The notes: generated by a model not told the origin, from the letters alone. 64,000 nt of DNA from Sulfitobacter sp. SK012 (GCF_003352085.1 NZ_CP025805.1:1-64000), one strand, 5' to 3'; counted from the first letter of the stretch, positions 35,228 to 44,555 are shown. Translations and numbers: made by a program.

Positions 35228-35385
35228 TGGTAGTGGCGCAAAGTTTCGGATTTCAGTTGCGTTGCCCGGCGTGTCGAACCAGGCCCAACACTTTCCCTAG
35301 ACTCAGTCAGGATTGAAGAGTTGATCAGTTTCAAAGGTGCGCAGTACCCGAAATCCGTGATCCTATACGCCGTGTATTTCAACGT
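35228..35385 (+). mobile_element. IS6-family 5' end remnant
   Basis: Starts with a GTGGCGCAAAGTTTCGGATT-type end and continues into the first codons of an IS6 transposase (ISFKGAQYPKSVILYAVYF) at 35321-35385, after which the sequence is foreign. Same lineage as the remnants at 39534 and 47263. Confidence 0.8.
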
Positions 35386-35497
35386 ACATCGCAACAGTTG
35401 CCTTGGATCAACGCAAGTGAGGCGCGCATGGGTAGCTTGTAAAGGCTCACCTCTGCGCAACTGCCAATGTTGTAAATCCGTTTCGCAAGGACTTCCT

Positions 35498-36424
35498 ATG
35501 TTTCAACTATATGCCGCAATCTGGCGCATCAGTGGACCTCGTCAGATTTTTCTCATTCTTCTTTCGCTTGCTATTGCGGCTCTGGCTGCTGCTCCACTGA
35601 AATTTCAGCAAGAGATCGTTAACCTTTTGACAAAAGGCAACTTTGAGACGTCTCACCTCTTCCTGCTTGGGGGGGGGATGATAGGAGTGATCGTGCTTAG
35701 TCTGGGGCTCAAATGGCTCATGGGGTACCGGTCACAGCTACTGGGGGAAAACGTGATCCGCCTCATTCGGGGAAGGCTGCTTCAAGAGGCTGCAGATGAA
35801 GAAAAGTCGCATGGCGACATTCTTACGGGGACCTTGTCGACGGCTATTTCAGCCGAAGCTGAAGAGCTTGGGAAATTCACAGGCAGTGCCTTTTCCGAAC
35901 CTGTAATGCAGATCGGCACTTTGATCAGTGTGGTCAGCTTTGTCGCCTCAACTCAACCGGGTCTCGGCATCGTGGCGCTTTTGATAATCGCACCTCAGGT
36001 GGTTATCGTCTTATCTACACAGCGCAAGGTAAACGCCCTGTTGGCGGAGCGCGTCCGATTGTTGCGCCGTGCGACCGATCAGATCACGGCGACGGAGCTT
36101 CAGGTCGTCGTGAAATCGGTTTTAGAGGATTTTGACCGTATCTACGACGTCAGGCGATCAATGTTTAAGTGGAAATTGTCGACCAAATTCCTGTTGAGCA
36201 CTATCAACGGCGCGGGGACAGTTTCTGTTTTCATGCTTGGCGGACTGCTTGTTTTAAAAGGTCAAACAGATGTCGGCACCATTGTTGCGGCGACTATGGG
36301 ACTGGGTCGGTTACAAGGCCCAACAACTTTTCTGATTTCGTTCTATCGGCAGGTCAGTGCAAACCGTGTCAAATTTGAGCTTCTGCGCGGGCTGTCGTTG
36401 CACAAAGATGCCGCTGATGGATGA
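35498..36424 (+). CDS. ABC-transporter transmembrane domain protein without ATPase domain
   Basis: 308 residues from ATG 35498, preceded by GCAAGGA. It resembles the membrane half of type I ABC exporters: helices at about 18-38, 55-80, 135-180 and 245-285, with coupling-helix-like stretches between. It stops where the nucleotide-binding domain would normally begin and an IS6 end follows nine bases later. Either the ATPase half was lost to the IS, or this is a naturally separate membrane subunit. The longer frame from 35321 includes IS6 sequence and is not the true start. Confidence 0.7.
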   Translation: MFQLYAAIWRISGPRQIFLILLSLAIAALAAAPLKFQQEIVNLLTKGNFETSHLFLLGGGMIGVIVLSLGLKWLMGYRSQLLGENVIRLIRGRLLQEAADEEKSHGDILTGTLSTAISAEAEELGKFTGSAFSEPVMQIGTLISVVSFVASTQPGLGIVALLIIAPQVVIVLSTQRKVNALLAERVRLLRRATDQITATELQVVVKSVLEDFDRIYDVRRSMFKWKLSTKFLLSTINGAGTVSVFMLGGLLVLKGQTDVGTIVAATMGLGRLQGPTTFLISFYRQVSANRVKFELLRGLSLHKDAADG

Positions 36425-36432
36425 GGCAGCTT

Positions 36433-36480
36433 GGTTGTGTCGCAAACTTTGTCTTGAGGCGAGATGGGGCTCAGGTCAAA
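36433..36480 (+). mobile_element. IS6-family end remnant
   Basis: GGTTGTGTCGCAAACTTTGT followed by CTTGAGGCGAGATGGGGCTC matches the left end of the IS6 copy at 33085 for about 40 bases. Only the end is left, right behind the ABC membrane-domain gene. Confidence 0.75.
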
Positions 36481-36535
36481 CACGTGCTCAGCTTTTTGCA
36501 CTTGTCAAATTGCGGCGACATGCTCAAAATTTATG

Positions 36536-36883
36536 TTAGGGTACAGGAGTTTGCTGATGCACTATTCGCAGCCACATTCCGTCATCCTGCAAGTAAGACG
36601 AAGTGCATAGAGCTTCGTAAAGCGCCACATCACTTCGTTCGGCAGAGATACGATAGGCGAGAACGGCGACGCCCTTTTCTTGTTTGAAATAGCGTTCAGT
36701 CATCACGACAGACCGCCATCGCTGCGCAACGCCGCTCTCCCGCCAAAGGGCATCACCCCGAAGAATTCTTGAAGGATATGGTAAAACAAAAACAGCATCC
36801 TTCGCTGTCATATGCCGTGCGCTGTCAGCACCTTCCGTCCAAAACCGTTCTTCAAGGTTCCAAAGGTCGTCTTCATCAGTCAT
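36536..36883 (-). CDS. DUF4440/NTF2-like small protein
   Basis: 115 residues with the NTF2/SnoaL cone-like fold pattern (DDLWNLEERFWTEGADSARHMTAKDAVFVLPYP near the start, then RWRSVVMTERYF, GVAVLAYRISAER, YEALCTSSYLQDDGMWLRIVHQQ). Usually of unknown function; some bind small ligands. Isolated by IS remnants on one side. Confidence 0.72.
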   Translation of the reverse strand: MTDEDDLWNLEERFWTEGADSARHMTAKDAVFVLPYPSRILRGDALWRESGVAQRWRSVVMTERYFKQEKGVAVLAYRISAERSDVALYEALCTSSYLQDDGMWLRIVHQQTPVP

Positions 36884-37051
36884 ATTTTACGCCCTTTCAA
36901 GCCAACTGGCTTTGAGCCACGCGAGGTTGGTAGCGCTGCGTCCCAAATCGGGCGCTTGCATGGCTACAAACTTAATCCAATCGCACGGAGCGAATGCGCG
37001 AATTCTTCTAAATCAAGCACTTGAACAAGAAGGCCCTAAGTACTGAGAGGC

Positions 37052-37363
37052 TCAAGTAAGGAGTACAACAAATGAAGCCAGCGTTTTTACGCGCCGTGCA
37101 TTTAGGCGTTGCCTTGCCGTTTCAAGTTTAATGTGAGCAGCTTCCAATTGCATCAACGCTCGCTCACGCTGTTCGTAAATCTTTCGTATCTTAGAGCCAG
37201 GGTTTCCGATTACTAAAAGGCTAGGTTGGCAATTTGATGGAAACCAGGTTTTCACTTCGTGCAACGCTGTGTCCCAGGCACGATCTGCTTCCAGATAACG
37301 CTGGTAATTTACCAACAAAACACGTCGTCTCGTTACAAGGTAAGTATGCATTTTCCTCTCCAA
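37052..37363 (-). CDS. hypothetical protein, 103 residues, coiled-coil tendency
   Basis: Starts at 37363 or, more likely, at the Met codon at 37351 (MHTYLVTRRRVLLVNYQRY). Basic and mostly helical, with a predicted coiled coil over about 60-92 (IRKIYEQRERALMQLEAAHI). No recognised family. It lies 13 bases behind the phosphotransferase/ATPase gene in the same direction and may be co-transcribed with it. Confidence 0.5.
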   Translation of the reverse strand: MERKMHTYLVTRRRVLLVNYQRYLEADRAWDTALHEVKTWFPSNCQPSLLVIGNPGSKIRKIYEQRERALMQLEAAHIKLETARQRLNARRVKTLASFVVLLT

Positions 37364-37376
37364 TCTTTGATTGAAA

Positions 37377-38897
37377 TCAGGTGTTTTTAGTCAGATGCAA
37401 GGCTGTTTGAGCCTTTGTAATCGTATCATTCAGTGAACCTGCTGTAGACACAATGTGCCAATCAGTGGGCGCTTTGCAGATTTTTGACTGTTGCCGGACC
37501 ACGCTCTCATCCGCATCCGAGGCGTCACCTGAACGGGCCTGAACCCGGTCAATCAGGACCGGCAGGGGCGCTTTAAGCCAGAGCGCCTGCAGCGTGACAC
37601 CCGCCTTGCGCGCAATGACCCCTGCTTCCACCCTGATGGCCGAGTCTAAAAATGTCGCGTCTAATAGAACGGAGTGGCCAGCGGCAAGTATCCTATCTGC
37701 GCGCTCAAACATTCTGAGATAGACAGCATTCCGTGTCTCAGTTGCATATTTTTCCAAAGAGAGACGTTCCTGTTCGCCCACATCAAACATCACCTTACGC
37801 TCCAAGTCGCTGCGCAAGTGCACCGCTCCTGGCGATCTGCCAACTGAAGGGGCCAGCGCACGTGATACAGCTGTTTTACCTGTACCTGATAACCCCCCAA
37901 TCAGCACCATGGACGGCGTTGGTGGCCGCAAGAAGGCTATCGCTTCATTGAGAAACTGAGCCGCATCAGGGCTTGGGGCCACTCCGGTCGCCGTGGCCGT
38001 CTGTACCGATACCATCGCGCGAATAGCAGCCCTGATAGCCACGAACAGGGGTAGGGTTGCGAGCCCTTCATCTTCGCTGTCCAAAGCAGCCAGAAGGTAA
38101 GCATTCAGCACCATATTGGCTGCACGACCCTGGTGCCGGTGCAGAAGATCCATGATTAGAAAAGCCAGATCATAAAGCACATCGCAGGTGCCGAGCGCCT
38201 CGTTAAATTCCAGCGCGTCAAAAGGCACCGGTTTATCGTCTAAAAGTACTAGATTTCGAAGGTGCAAATCACCATGGCATCGCCGCACATGCCCTGCTTC
38301 AGTGCGACACCGCAGTAGCGCCGCAACCCGCTTCAACATTGCACGACTTTCATGATGAAACCGATCGATCAATCCCGATCCCAATGGCTCCTTCATCTCT
38401 ACAAAGACCCGGTCAAGCTCATCCAGAATACCCCGGATCAGGCGTTCACCGTCGTCGTCGCGTTGTGGATTCTGGGCATGATATTCAAAAACGGCCGTTC
38501 CCAGTTTGTTGGCAAGTGCGTCGTCAATGCCACCCGCATCTGCAATTGCGGCCAGTTCGTCTGTTTTAGGGAACCGCCACATGCGTAGTACCCATTCAAC
38601 GGGGGCACCATCCCCGTCAAGTGCAAGGCTCCCATCAGACATGCGCGTCACAGGTATGACGTCATGATAGATTCTTGGTGCTGTGGGTTTGTTTAATTCT
38701 AATTCGCGGCGCAGCATGACTTCGCGCAAGTCCAACGTGGAAAAGTCCAAATAATCGTAGCGGACTGCGCGTTTGATTTTGAGCGCGACATCCCCGGCCA
38801 AAAAGATCAACGCGCCATGCGTTTGGACCATCTCAACTGGCCCGCCACCGGGATGCCAGCGTGGCGACTTCAGGAACGCAATGACCTCGTCTTGCAT
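37377..38897 (-). CDS. bifunctional aminoglycoside-phosphotransferase-like / AAA ATPase protein
   Basis: 506 residues from the Met codon at 38897 (MQDEVIAFLKSPRW); the frame is open to 38966. The N-terminal kinase fold has CHGDLHLRNLVLLDDKPVPFDALEF, the APH catalytic loop with HxD and the metal Asp. The C-terminal part is a P-loop kinase-like ATPase (VLIGGLSGTGKTAVSRALAP, then VLLDATFLD). This two-domain family is common in proteobacteria and is not known to confer antibiotic resistance. It may phosphorylate a small metabolite. Soluble. Confidence 0.85.
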   Translation of the reverse strand: MQDEVIAFLKSPRWHPGGGPVEMVQTHGALIFLAGDVALKIKRAVRYDYLDFSTLDLREVMLRRELELNKPTAPRIYHDVIPVTRMSDGSLALDGDGAPVEWVLRMWRFPKTDELAAIADAGGIDDALANKLGTAVFEYHAQNPQRDDDGERLIRGILDELDRVFVEMKEPLGSGLIDRFHHESRAMLKRVAALLRCRTEAGHVRRCHGDLHLRNLVLLDDKPVPFDALEFNEALGTCDVLYDLAFLIMDLLHRHQGRAANMVLNAYLLAALDSEDEGLATLPLFVAIRAAIRAMVSVQTATATGVAPSPDAAQFLNEAIAFLRPPTPSMVLIGGLSGTGKTAVSRALAPSVGRSPGAVHLRSDLERKVMFDVGEQERLSLEKYATETRNAVYLRMFERADRILAAGHSVLLDATFLDSAIRVEAGVIARKAGVTLQALWLKAPLPVLIDRVQARSGDASDADESVVRQQSKICKAPTDWHIVSTAGSLNDTITKAQTALHLTKNT

Positions 38898-38950
38898 GAT
38901 GAACAAACCTTCCGAACCAGTCTCATAGACAATGTAAGAACGCGCTTTGA

Positions 38951-39424
38951 CTAATAGTTGATGCAATTGGCAAATGCAGGATAGCGGTGGGTTAGAGCTA
39001 CTTCGACGAGCACGCCCGGCTCACGGGTCAAAATTTCGTCCAGCAATTCCTCTACCAATCGGAGAAAGCCCGTATTGCGGACTCCCGCATGTCCCATAGA
39101 CTTTGTGGAGACAGCTATCGCTAAGGGGCTGAAACGGCACCGCGCGGTTAACAATAATTTCGGCGCGTATTCAACACCCACATATGTATTTAGGCACTGC
39201 CAAAATACCTTAGCCTCACGGCTGCCGTACGCAAGTAAAGTTCGGGATTCCGGATTTGCGAGGATCGTTTCAAACAAAATCTGATCCGAACTTTCTGGAT
39301 AGATGGTTACGTCAATTCCTTCATCAACCCCAAGATCAGTTATGTCCAAAGCTAACATTTTTCTCGGATCTATGGTGCCGATGGGTTTCCGGAATTGCCC
39401 TGTGTTTGGAATATCGTCGTGCAT
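38951..39424 (-). CDS. hypothetical protein, 157 residues
   Basis: Start chosen at ATG 39424 because AGGAGAGG lies six bases upstream; the frame stays open to 39466. No recognised family. Mixed alpha/beta, with a hydrophobic stretch (APKLLLTARCRFSPLAIAV) and an acidic middle (DITDLGVDEGIDVTIYPESSD). It could be a host-attachment or stress-type protein but I do not see a defining motif. It lies 53 bases upstream of the phosphotransferase/ATPase gene in the same direction. Confidence 0.55.
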   Translation of the reverse strand: MHDDIPNTGQFRKPIGTIDPRKMLALDITDLGVDEGIDVTIYPESSDQILFETILANPESRTLLAYGSREAKVFWQCLNTYVGVEYAPKLLLTARCRFSPLAIAVSTKSMGHAGVRNTGFLRLVEELLDEILTREPGVLVEVALTHRYPAFANCINY

Positions 39425-39533
39425 GTGACCTCTCCTAGGAAAGGGCAGGTCGGTTAGGCCCACCATCCATCTCAGAATGACGCTGCTTTAGTGACAGAAA
39501 TTGATATTTCTCATTCAGCTGAACAGGAAAACG

Positions 39534-39880
39534 GTAGTGTTGCAAAGTTCTGGATTTCAGTTGGGTTGCAGGGCGTGTCGAGCCAGACCGCACACTTTCC
39601 CGAGACTCAGTCAGGGTTGAGGAGTTGGTCAGTTTCAAAGGCAGCCACTATCCCAAATCCGTCATCGTGTACGCCGCGTTCTGCCATGATCTCTTCGAGA
39701 TCGCGATACGAAACGGGAAAGCGAACGTAGAAATACACGGCGTATAGGATCACTGATTTCGGGTACTGCGCGCCTTTGAAGCCAATCGTCCCGTTCTGAT
39801 GCTCATCCGCCAATTCAAAATGCGGCGGCTATCACAGGTTTGTACGCTGGCCCATATTCTGAAACTTTGCGGCAGAGCCC
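39534..39880. mobile_element. two IS6-family 5' ends head to head
   Basis: From 39534 rightward an IS6 end runs into the first transposase codons (FKGSHYPKSVIVYAA). From about 39813 leftward the same gene start is read on the minus strand (IGFKGAQYPKSVILYAVYFYVRFPVSYRDLEEIMAERG). The two 5' ends meet near 39685. An end sequence (GAAACTTTGCGGCAGAGCC) closes the right side. No complete transposase is left. Confidence 0.78.
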
Positions 39881-39891
39881 TCTTGGGCCAC

Positions 39892-40413
39892 TCACCAAAA
39901 CCTATGAATAGCTACCACTGATTGGGGTATCTCCGCCGCTGCTTGCTCCAGTGTCTCGTCTAGCTTCTCTTGCGGTATGCCCATCATTGAATTACCCCCT
40001 TCATCAATCAGGTGCACCATTATCGGCGTGATAAGCTTGCCTCCTATGCCGCTCTCCGTGAGTCTCAGCCACTGTTTATGTCGCATTGAGACAGCTTCCA
40101 TAAACCCCTCGCACCAGTCCATTGCAATGACGTGGCCTTCTCGAGCTTCCCAGAAGATGGGTTCTACCTCGGGAGGATCAAAGGCAAGTCCTTGGATGAT
40201 ACTATCGTAAATCAGCGCGATGCTCTGCAGAACCCAATCGGGCACGTCATCAGGTGAGCCTCCCAATGCAACAGGCATCCACTCTTCAGCAGAGATAGAA
40301 CTGGGAGAGCAAGCCACTCCATGCAGAAAGCCATCCAAGTCAGACAGCATCATGCAATCATCTGGGCTGTCATCTGAGGAGAGATAAGTATCTAGGCTTT
40401 CGAGGTCAGACAT
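39892..40413 (-). CDS. UPF0149 (YgfB/YecA-like) protein
   Basis: 173 residues. The UPF0149 pattern is clear: MLSDLDGFLHGVACSP near 22-37, AREGHVIAMDWCEGFMEAVSMRHKQWL near 89-115, and a C-terminal PQSVVAIHRFW. There is no SEC-C zinc motif at the end, unlike YecA. All-helical cytosolic protein of unknown function. Its 3' end abuts IS6 debris, so the last residues may have been altered. Confidence 0.85.
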   Translation of the reverse strand: MSDLESLDTYLSSDDSPDDCMMLSDLDGFLHGVACSPSSISAEEWMPVALGGSPDDVPDWVLQSIALIYDSIIQGLAFDPPEVEPIFWEAREGHVIAMDWCEGFMEAVSMRHKQWLRLTESGIGGKLITPIMVHLIDEGGNSMMGIPQEKLDETLEQAAAEIPQSVVAIHRFW

Positions 40414-40724
40414 GTTCGTTCATCCGTGTTGCTATGTGAAAGTCTTCAAGGCGGGCCTCTGAGAAAATCCTCTAAGCACCCTATCGGCATCAACATGAAA
40501 GACAACATCGCTGGCTCAATAATACAGAGGGTCTTGTCGCGCAGTTAGCGCCTTATGGTTGCGGTGGTTTCTTTATCGGCTCTGATGCAATCCTGCTTTG
40601 CGCTGCGCAAAGCCAGCGATACGACGGCTTTACCTGTCTGACCTTTGGGTGCGTTGATCTGGATCAACCTAGCTCAATCCTCAGTACCATAGGGTTATTC
40701 GGTCACCTTAAAGGAGAAGCGATA
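40414..40724. other. 311-base stretch without a recognisable gene
   Basis: Between two divergent genes; probably holds both promoters. The last part (TTATTCGGTCACCTTAAAGG before 40725) gives the SpoIIAA-like gene a good ribosome binding site. Nothing else recognised. Confidence 0.55.
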
Positions 40725-41453
40725 ATGATTGCGGTTAAATCTGGGGCGCAAGAGAGCCTGCTTGAGGTGTACATGTCTGCACCGATCACGGACAAAGACT
40801 ATAGCGATGTCCTGATGCCCGCCTTGGACGCGGCGCTTGCCCAAGGTGAAAAGGTGCGGATGCTGGTGGTGCTGAATGCTGGCCTAACTGATTTCACAAT
40901 GGGCGCACTTTGGGACGACGCTAAGCTGGGCGTAAGTAATTGGAGTGGGTTTGAACGGGTTGCCATAGTTACCGCCAACACGGCAATGGCACGAATGGTC
41001 CGCGCGTTTTCTATCCTGATGCCCTGTCCTGTGTCAGTGTTTGGTAAAAAGGCTGAGGACGAAGCCCGCCTTTGGCTGTTTGAATCGTTAGGTGCTATCC
41101 ATCAAACCGATTTGGGCAGTGGCACGCTGCATGTTGAGCTACTGGGTAAGGTTGGCGCAGACGTCTATGCCTCTGAAACCGAGAACCTGAATGCCTTTAT
41201 TCGTAAGAATGACCGCTTCCGCCTGTTGCTGGACATTAGGCGTTTCGACGGCTGGCAGGGGCTTGGCGCAATGGCTGCGCACTTTCACCTTGTTCGCGAT
41301 CATGTTGGCCAGTTGGACCGGGCAGCCGTTGTCGGCGATTCGCGCTGGGAAGCGATGGTCGTGCAGGTTGTTAAACGCCTGATCGGGCAAGAGGCGCGGT
41401 ATTTCGGAAATAATGATCTCGAGGCCGCCAAGGCGTGGATTAAGACAGATTAA
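40725..41453 (+). CDS. tandem SpoIIAA-like (STAS/CRAL-TRIO-like) protein
   Basis: 242 residues with two copies of a SpoIIAA-like domain (about 1-120 and 128-242). Each has a strand-helix start (YSDVLMPALDAALAQGEKVRMLVVLNAG; LNAFIRKNDRFRLLLDIRRFDGW), a middle loop (WSGFERVAIVTANTAMARMVRAFSILMP; LDRAAVVGDSRWEAMVVQVVKRLIG) and a final EDEARLWLF/LEAAKAWIK motif. RBS AAAGGAG lies nine bases before the ATG. Single-domain members are often membrane- or lipid-associated and of unknown role; the fused pair suggests an intramolecular dimer. Confidence 0.78.
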   Translation: MIAVKSGAQESLLEVYMSAPITDKDYSDVLMPALDAALAQGEKVRMLVVLNAGLTDFTMGALWDDAKLGVSNWSGFERVAIVTANTAMARMVRAFSILMPCPVSVFGKKAEDEARLWLFESLGAIHQTDLGSGTLHVELLGKVGADVYASETENLNAFIRKNDRFRLLLDIRRFDGWQGLGAMAAHFHLVRDHVGQLDRAAVVGDSRWEAMVVQVVKRLIGQEARYFGNNDLEAAKAWIKTD

Positions 41454-41519
41454 GCTAGGTGTTCAGCCCCGGCGGCATCGTCAAGTTGTCGGCGATCGTT
41501 CGCAACGATAGCCGGGGCG

Positions 41520-42238
41520 CTAGATCTCAAGCAGCCTTAAGCTCACGCGTGATGTCGTCCCAAATATCCAATGGGCATCGGCTCTCGTCTGGCGATAGGC
41601 AGCTGCTGAAAGGGTGTGGCGGCGCGGGCGGAAGACGGTTTTGACCTGATCATGAACGGAAAGAAATCGCTGGGCTTGTCTCGGCGATTTGAACCTCCCC
41701 ATGATCTTTTCTCGCCGTCGGGTCGGCCTGTGTGACCCTTCGGATCGATTGTTGAGACCCTTATGGCTGCGATGCTCTATTCCCGGAGCAAGCTCCTTCA
41801 AGGCGGTGCCATAGCTTCGGAGTTTATCGGTGACAATCACCCGTGGCTCACCAAATGCCTTGAATAGTTTGGGGAAGAACCGAATCGCGGCCCGTTTATT
41901 GCGCCGAGACTGCACGAGGATGTCCAGCACATCGCCTTTGCTGTCGACAGCGCGCCACAGCCAATACTTCTTACCATTTATCGGAAGGACGACTTCGTCC
42001 AGGTGCCATTCGCCCGCCACTTTAGGTCGATCTGGGCGGATCGCCTTGGCATATTGTAACCCGAATTTCGCAACCCAAGCGCGGATGATCTCGTAGCTGA
42101 CCACAACACCGCGTGCGGCTAACAGATACTCAGCATCGCGCAAACTCATGGGAAATCGATGATAGGCCCAGACGGCGTATGCGATAATCTCAGGTGGAAA
42201 CCGTTGACCTGAAAAGGTGCCAGATTGCTTGGGTTAGG
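41520..42238 (-). CDS. IS6-family transposase, start unclear
   Basis: The frame with homology runs from a stop near 42238 (SGTFSGQRFPPEIIAYAVWA is read upstream of the first ATG at 42149) to 41520. DDE region intact: EWHLDEVVLPINGKKYWLWR, VIVTDKLRSYGTAL, LNNRSEGSHRPTRRREK. The 5' end has lost a normal start codon for the complete protein, so the IS may be truncated on that side. The 209-residue form from 42149 would lack part of the N-terminal DNA-binding region. It is a lineage different from both other IS6 groups here. Confidence 0.8.
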
Positions 42239-42524
42239 TCATGCGCCCACGTACCGGCTTTTGAGATGTCCCGCAACTTGACGATGCTACTCCTATTTCC
42301 GAGCCAATCCAGATGTCGTGTCGGACATCGTCATCACGCTGCGCACCGGTGCCTTACCAGGGAGCAAAGCCCGCCCGCTGCAGGAAATGGGCGGACCCTT
42401 CTGGGCCACGCATCCCGGATATCCATTCGAAAGACCCCCAGTTACCCAGCCAGTTGAAAGGTAGACGTTGCGATCTCGGCAAAGCGGGGTGCGAAGCGAC
42501 CAGGTTCTGATGGTGGGCTAAAAG

Positions 42525-43481
42525 TCATGGCGTGGCTTGCTGTGCGTGCAAGATCCGGCCGATGATATTCAGCAGAAGCTGGGCGGCCAAAGTCGTTGTA
42601 CTGCCTGTGTGGTCATAGTCTGGCGCGACCTCAACCAAATCAATCCCCACAATCCGTTGTCGCTTCGCAAGGATCGCGACCAGTTCTAGCACTTCGTAGT
42701 AAAGAAACCCGCCATGGCTGGGCGTACCTGTTCCCGGTGCAATCGATGGATCGAAGCCATCAATGTCAATCGTCAGGTAGATGTCCACATCGGCAGGTAC
42801 GCGTGCAGCGACGGCTTCGACACCCAGCTTGCGGATTTGGCGCACGGATAGAATGTCTGAGCCGCGGGACCGCGCATCGTTGTACCCCTCTTTCGCGGTA
42901 GATGACACGTTACGGATGCCGAACTGGCTAAGGCCCGTCACATAATCCTTCTCGACAGCTCGGCGCATCGGGTTACCATGACCAAATCGGACACCATGAC
43001 GCTCGTCGACAAAATCCAGATGCGCATCAACCTGCACCAAGTGAATATCGCCAAAGTCTGAGAAGGCGTTAATACACGGGATATTCACTGAATGATCACC
43101 CCCGATGACGACAGGCAGCGCGCCCGCACCCAATATCTTGCGCACACCGAACTCGATGTTTTTGTGACTGTTGATCGTGTCCGTGTGAATAATATCGGCG
43201 TCGCCCAGATCAACGATACGGGCCTTTTCAAGGTACGTCACATCGTCTTCGTGATCATAGGCCCCAGCATGTCCAAAGGAAAACAGCATTGATGCCTCGC
43301 GCACGCCGCGTGGGCCAAAACGTGCGCCGGGCCGCCATTGCGTGCCAAAGTCGAACGGCGCCCCAAGAATTGCGACATCGGCGTCGATGTTGTCCCAATC
43401 CTCCACATATGGGTATTTGCCAAAGGTTGCGATGCCAACAAAAGGCAGGTTCAGACGTCCGGACTGGTAGCCATGGGCCAT
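42525..43481 (-). CDS. speB: agmatinase / ureohydrolase
   Basis: 318 residues from ATG 43481 (MAHGYQSG), which has AAAAGGA upstream. Ureohydrolase with a binuclear Mn site: GGDHSVNIP, HLVQVDAHLDFVDE and DIDGFDPSIAPGTGTPSHGG are all intact. Expected reaction: agmatine to putrescine and urea; guanidino-acid substrates are possible for close relatives. An IS5 end begins 20 bases upstream, so the native promoter has been replaced or cut off. Confidence 0.92.
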   Translation of the reverse strand: MAHGYQSGRLNLPFVGIATFGKYPYVEDWDNIDADVAILGAPFDFGTQWRPGARFGPRGVREASMLFSFGHAGAYDHEDDVTYLEKARIVDLGDADIIHTDTINSHKNIEFGVRKILGAGALPVVIGGDHSVNIPCINAFSDFGDIHLVQVDAHLDFVDERHGVRFGHGNPMRRAVEKDYVTGLSQFGIRNVSSTAKEGYNDARSRGSDILSVRQIRKLGVEAVAARVPADVDIYLTIDIDGFDPSIAPGTGTPSHGGFLYYEVLELVAILAKRQRIVGIDLVEVAPDYDHTGSTTTLAAQLLLNIIGRILHAQQATP

Positions 43482-43500
43482 GGTTTTTCCTTTTGGGTTG

Positions 43501-44170
43501 GCATTGTTGCACAAATTTGTCTGAGGCCGAGCTTCCCCTCACCCAAGACGGATTTAGCCTACGGTCACGGTACGTGGTATGCCAAGTGCTGTGAAGCCGT
43601 TTAGGATCGCTGCACGGATTTGGATCTCCGCAACCTGCCGATCAAAGTCGCGCGCTGAGAGGCCTTGACCCAGTAGTTTCACACAATGCATCTTTGTCTC
43701 AACCCGGCTTCTCCGGTGATATCCGGTCACCTGTCGCCACAATGCGCGGCCCAGATACTTTGGGCCCGCACCGCTTCGTTGCGCGCTCTGGCACCGGGTG
43801 TGTCGGCTTAGCATTCTTGCGCGGCGGTATGACGGCGTGGGCCTTTCGCGCGGCAATCGCATCATGGCATTTGCGTGTGTCGTATGCCCCGTCGGCGGTG
43901 ACGCTGCCGATGTCTTGATCTGGCGGGATCTGATTGAGCAGATCAGGCAGCACAGGTGCGCCACCGATGCTGCTACTCGTGACCTCGATTGCACGTATTT
44001 CCAGTGTTTGCTCATCAATCCCGATATGCATCTTGCGCCAGAGGCGGCGTTTAGGACCGCCATGCTTGCGGGCATTCCATTCGCCTTCACCCTCAACCTT
44101 GATGCCTGTACTATCTATTAGCAGGTGCAGCGGTCCGGCTGAGCCCTTGTATGGGATGGCCGAGCTCCTC
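43501..44170 (-). mobile_element. truncated IS5-family element
   Basis: The right end GGCATTGTTGCACAAATTTG is present at 43501. The element is cut at its 5' side near 44170, where an IS1111-group transposase fragment begins. It lies next to agmatinase. Confidence 0.8.
43554..44160 (-). pseudogene. IS5-family transposase, truncated and frameshifted
   Basis: One frame gives LHLLIDSTGIKVEGEGEWNA, MHIGIDEQTLEIRAIEV and VTADGAYDTRKCHDAIA. A second frame gives the end (GRALWRQVTGYHRRSRVETKM, CVKLLGQGLSARDFDRQVAE). The shift is at about 43740-43780. Roughly the first 130 residues are missing. Inactive. Confidence 0.82.
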
Positions 44171-44173
44171 AAT

Positions 44174-44353
44174 TTAATGGGCTGTAGCACAGGCCTCCAT
44201 CGCAACAAGGCACGTGGGTTGCCGGCTTATAAATGCAAGAAGCTGAACCCGCGTCAGTTTCTTGCAAAAAATACCCGTCCCGCTGGCACAGGCCACGTGA
44301 AGTTGAAACACGCGCTTTGCAAGGTCTATGCCGATCATGGTGACTTCTGACAT
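44174..44353 (-). pseudogene. N-terminal fragment of an IS1111-group transposase
   Basis: 59 codons starting MSEVTMIGIDLAKRVFQLH and ending VAMEACATAH, the first part of the DEDD RuvC-like domain. It breaks off against the IS5 remnant. Related to, but different from, the intact copy at 17131. Confidence 0.85.
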
Positions 44354-44392
44354 GGATACTCTCCCTTTGAGTGATGCTCTCTTAAACATCAC

Positions 44393-44555
44393 AGTGGCAC
44401 ATTACGATTCCGGTAGGTGGGGGCATCCACATGGTGTAATCGCGGGATGAGTCGCCATGAAACTTCAAAAGAAGTTGATGGTGGTTGTTCCCCGATAAGA
44501 TGAAAATACGGGCTCATGACGAGGTGTCTGGCCCAAGCATCATTGGAGAACAGCC
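44393..44555. other. non-coding left end of the IS110 element, possible bridge-RNA locus
   Basis: 163 bases precede the IS110 transposase. In the IS110 group (as opposed to IS1111) the bridge RNA comes from this side. The stretch also includes the left end of the truncated IS1111 copy, so the border between the two is unclear. GTAGGTGGGGGCATCCACAT near 44415 is a short dyad. Confidence 0.4.

Noticed and set aside
37377..38897. Aminoglycoside resistance gene
   Set aside because: The kinase-like domain belongs to the widespread APH/P-loop ATPase fusion family, which is not a known resistance determinant.
32878..41466. 11-mer TAGGTGTTCAG at 32878 and 41456 (10 of 11 also at 18459), considered as an IS end
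   Set aside because: Surrounding bases do not match, and repeats of 10-11 bases are common by chance at this length.
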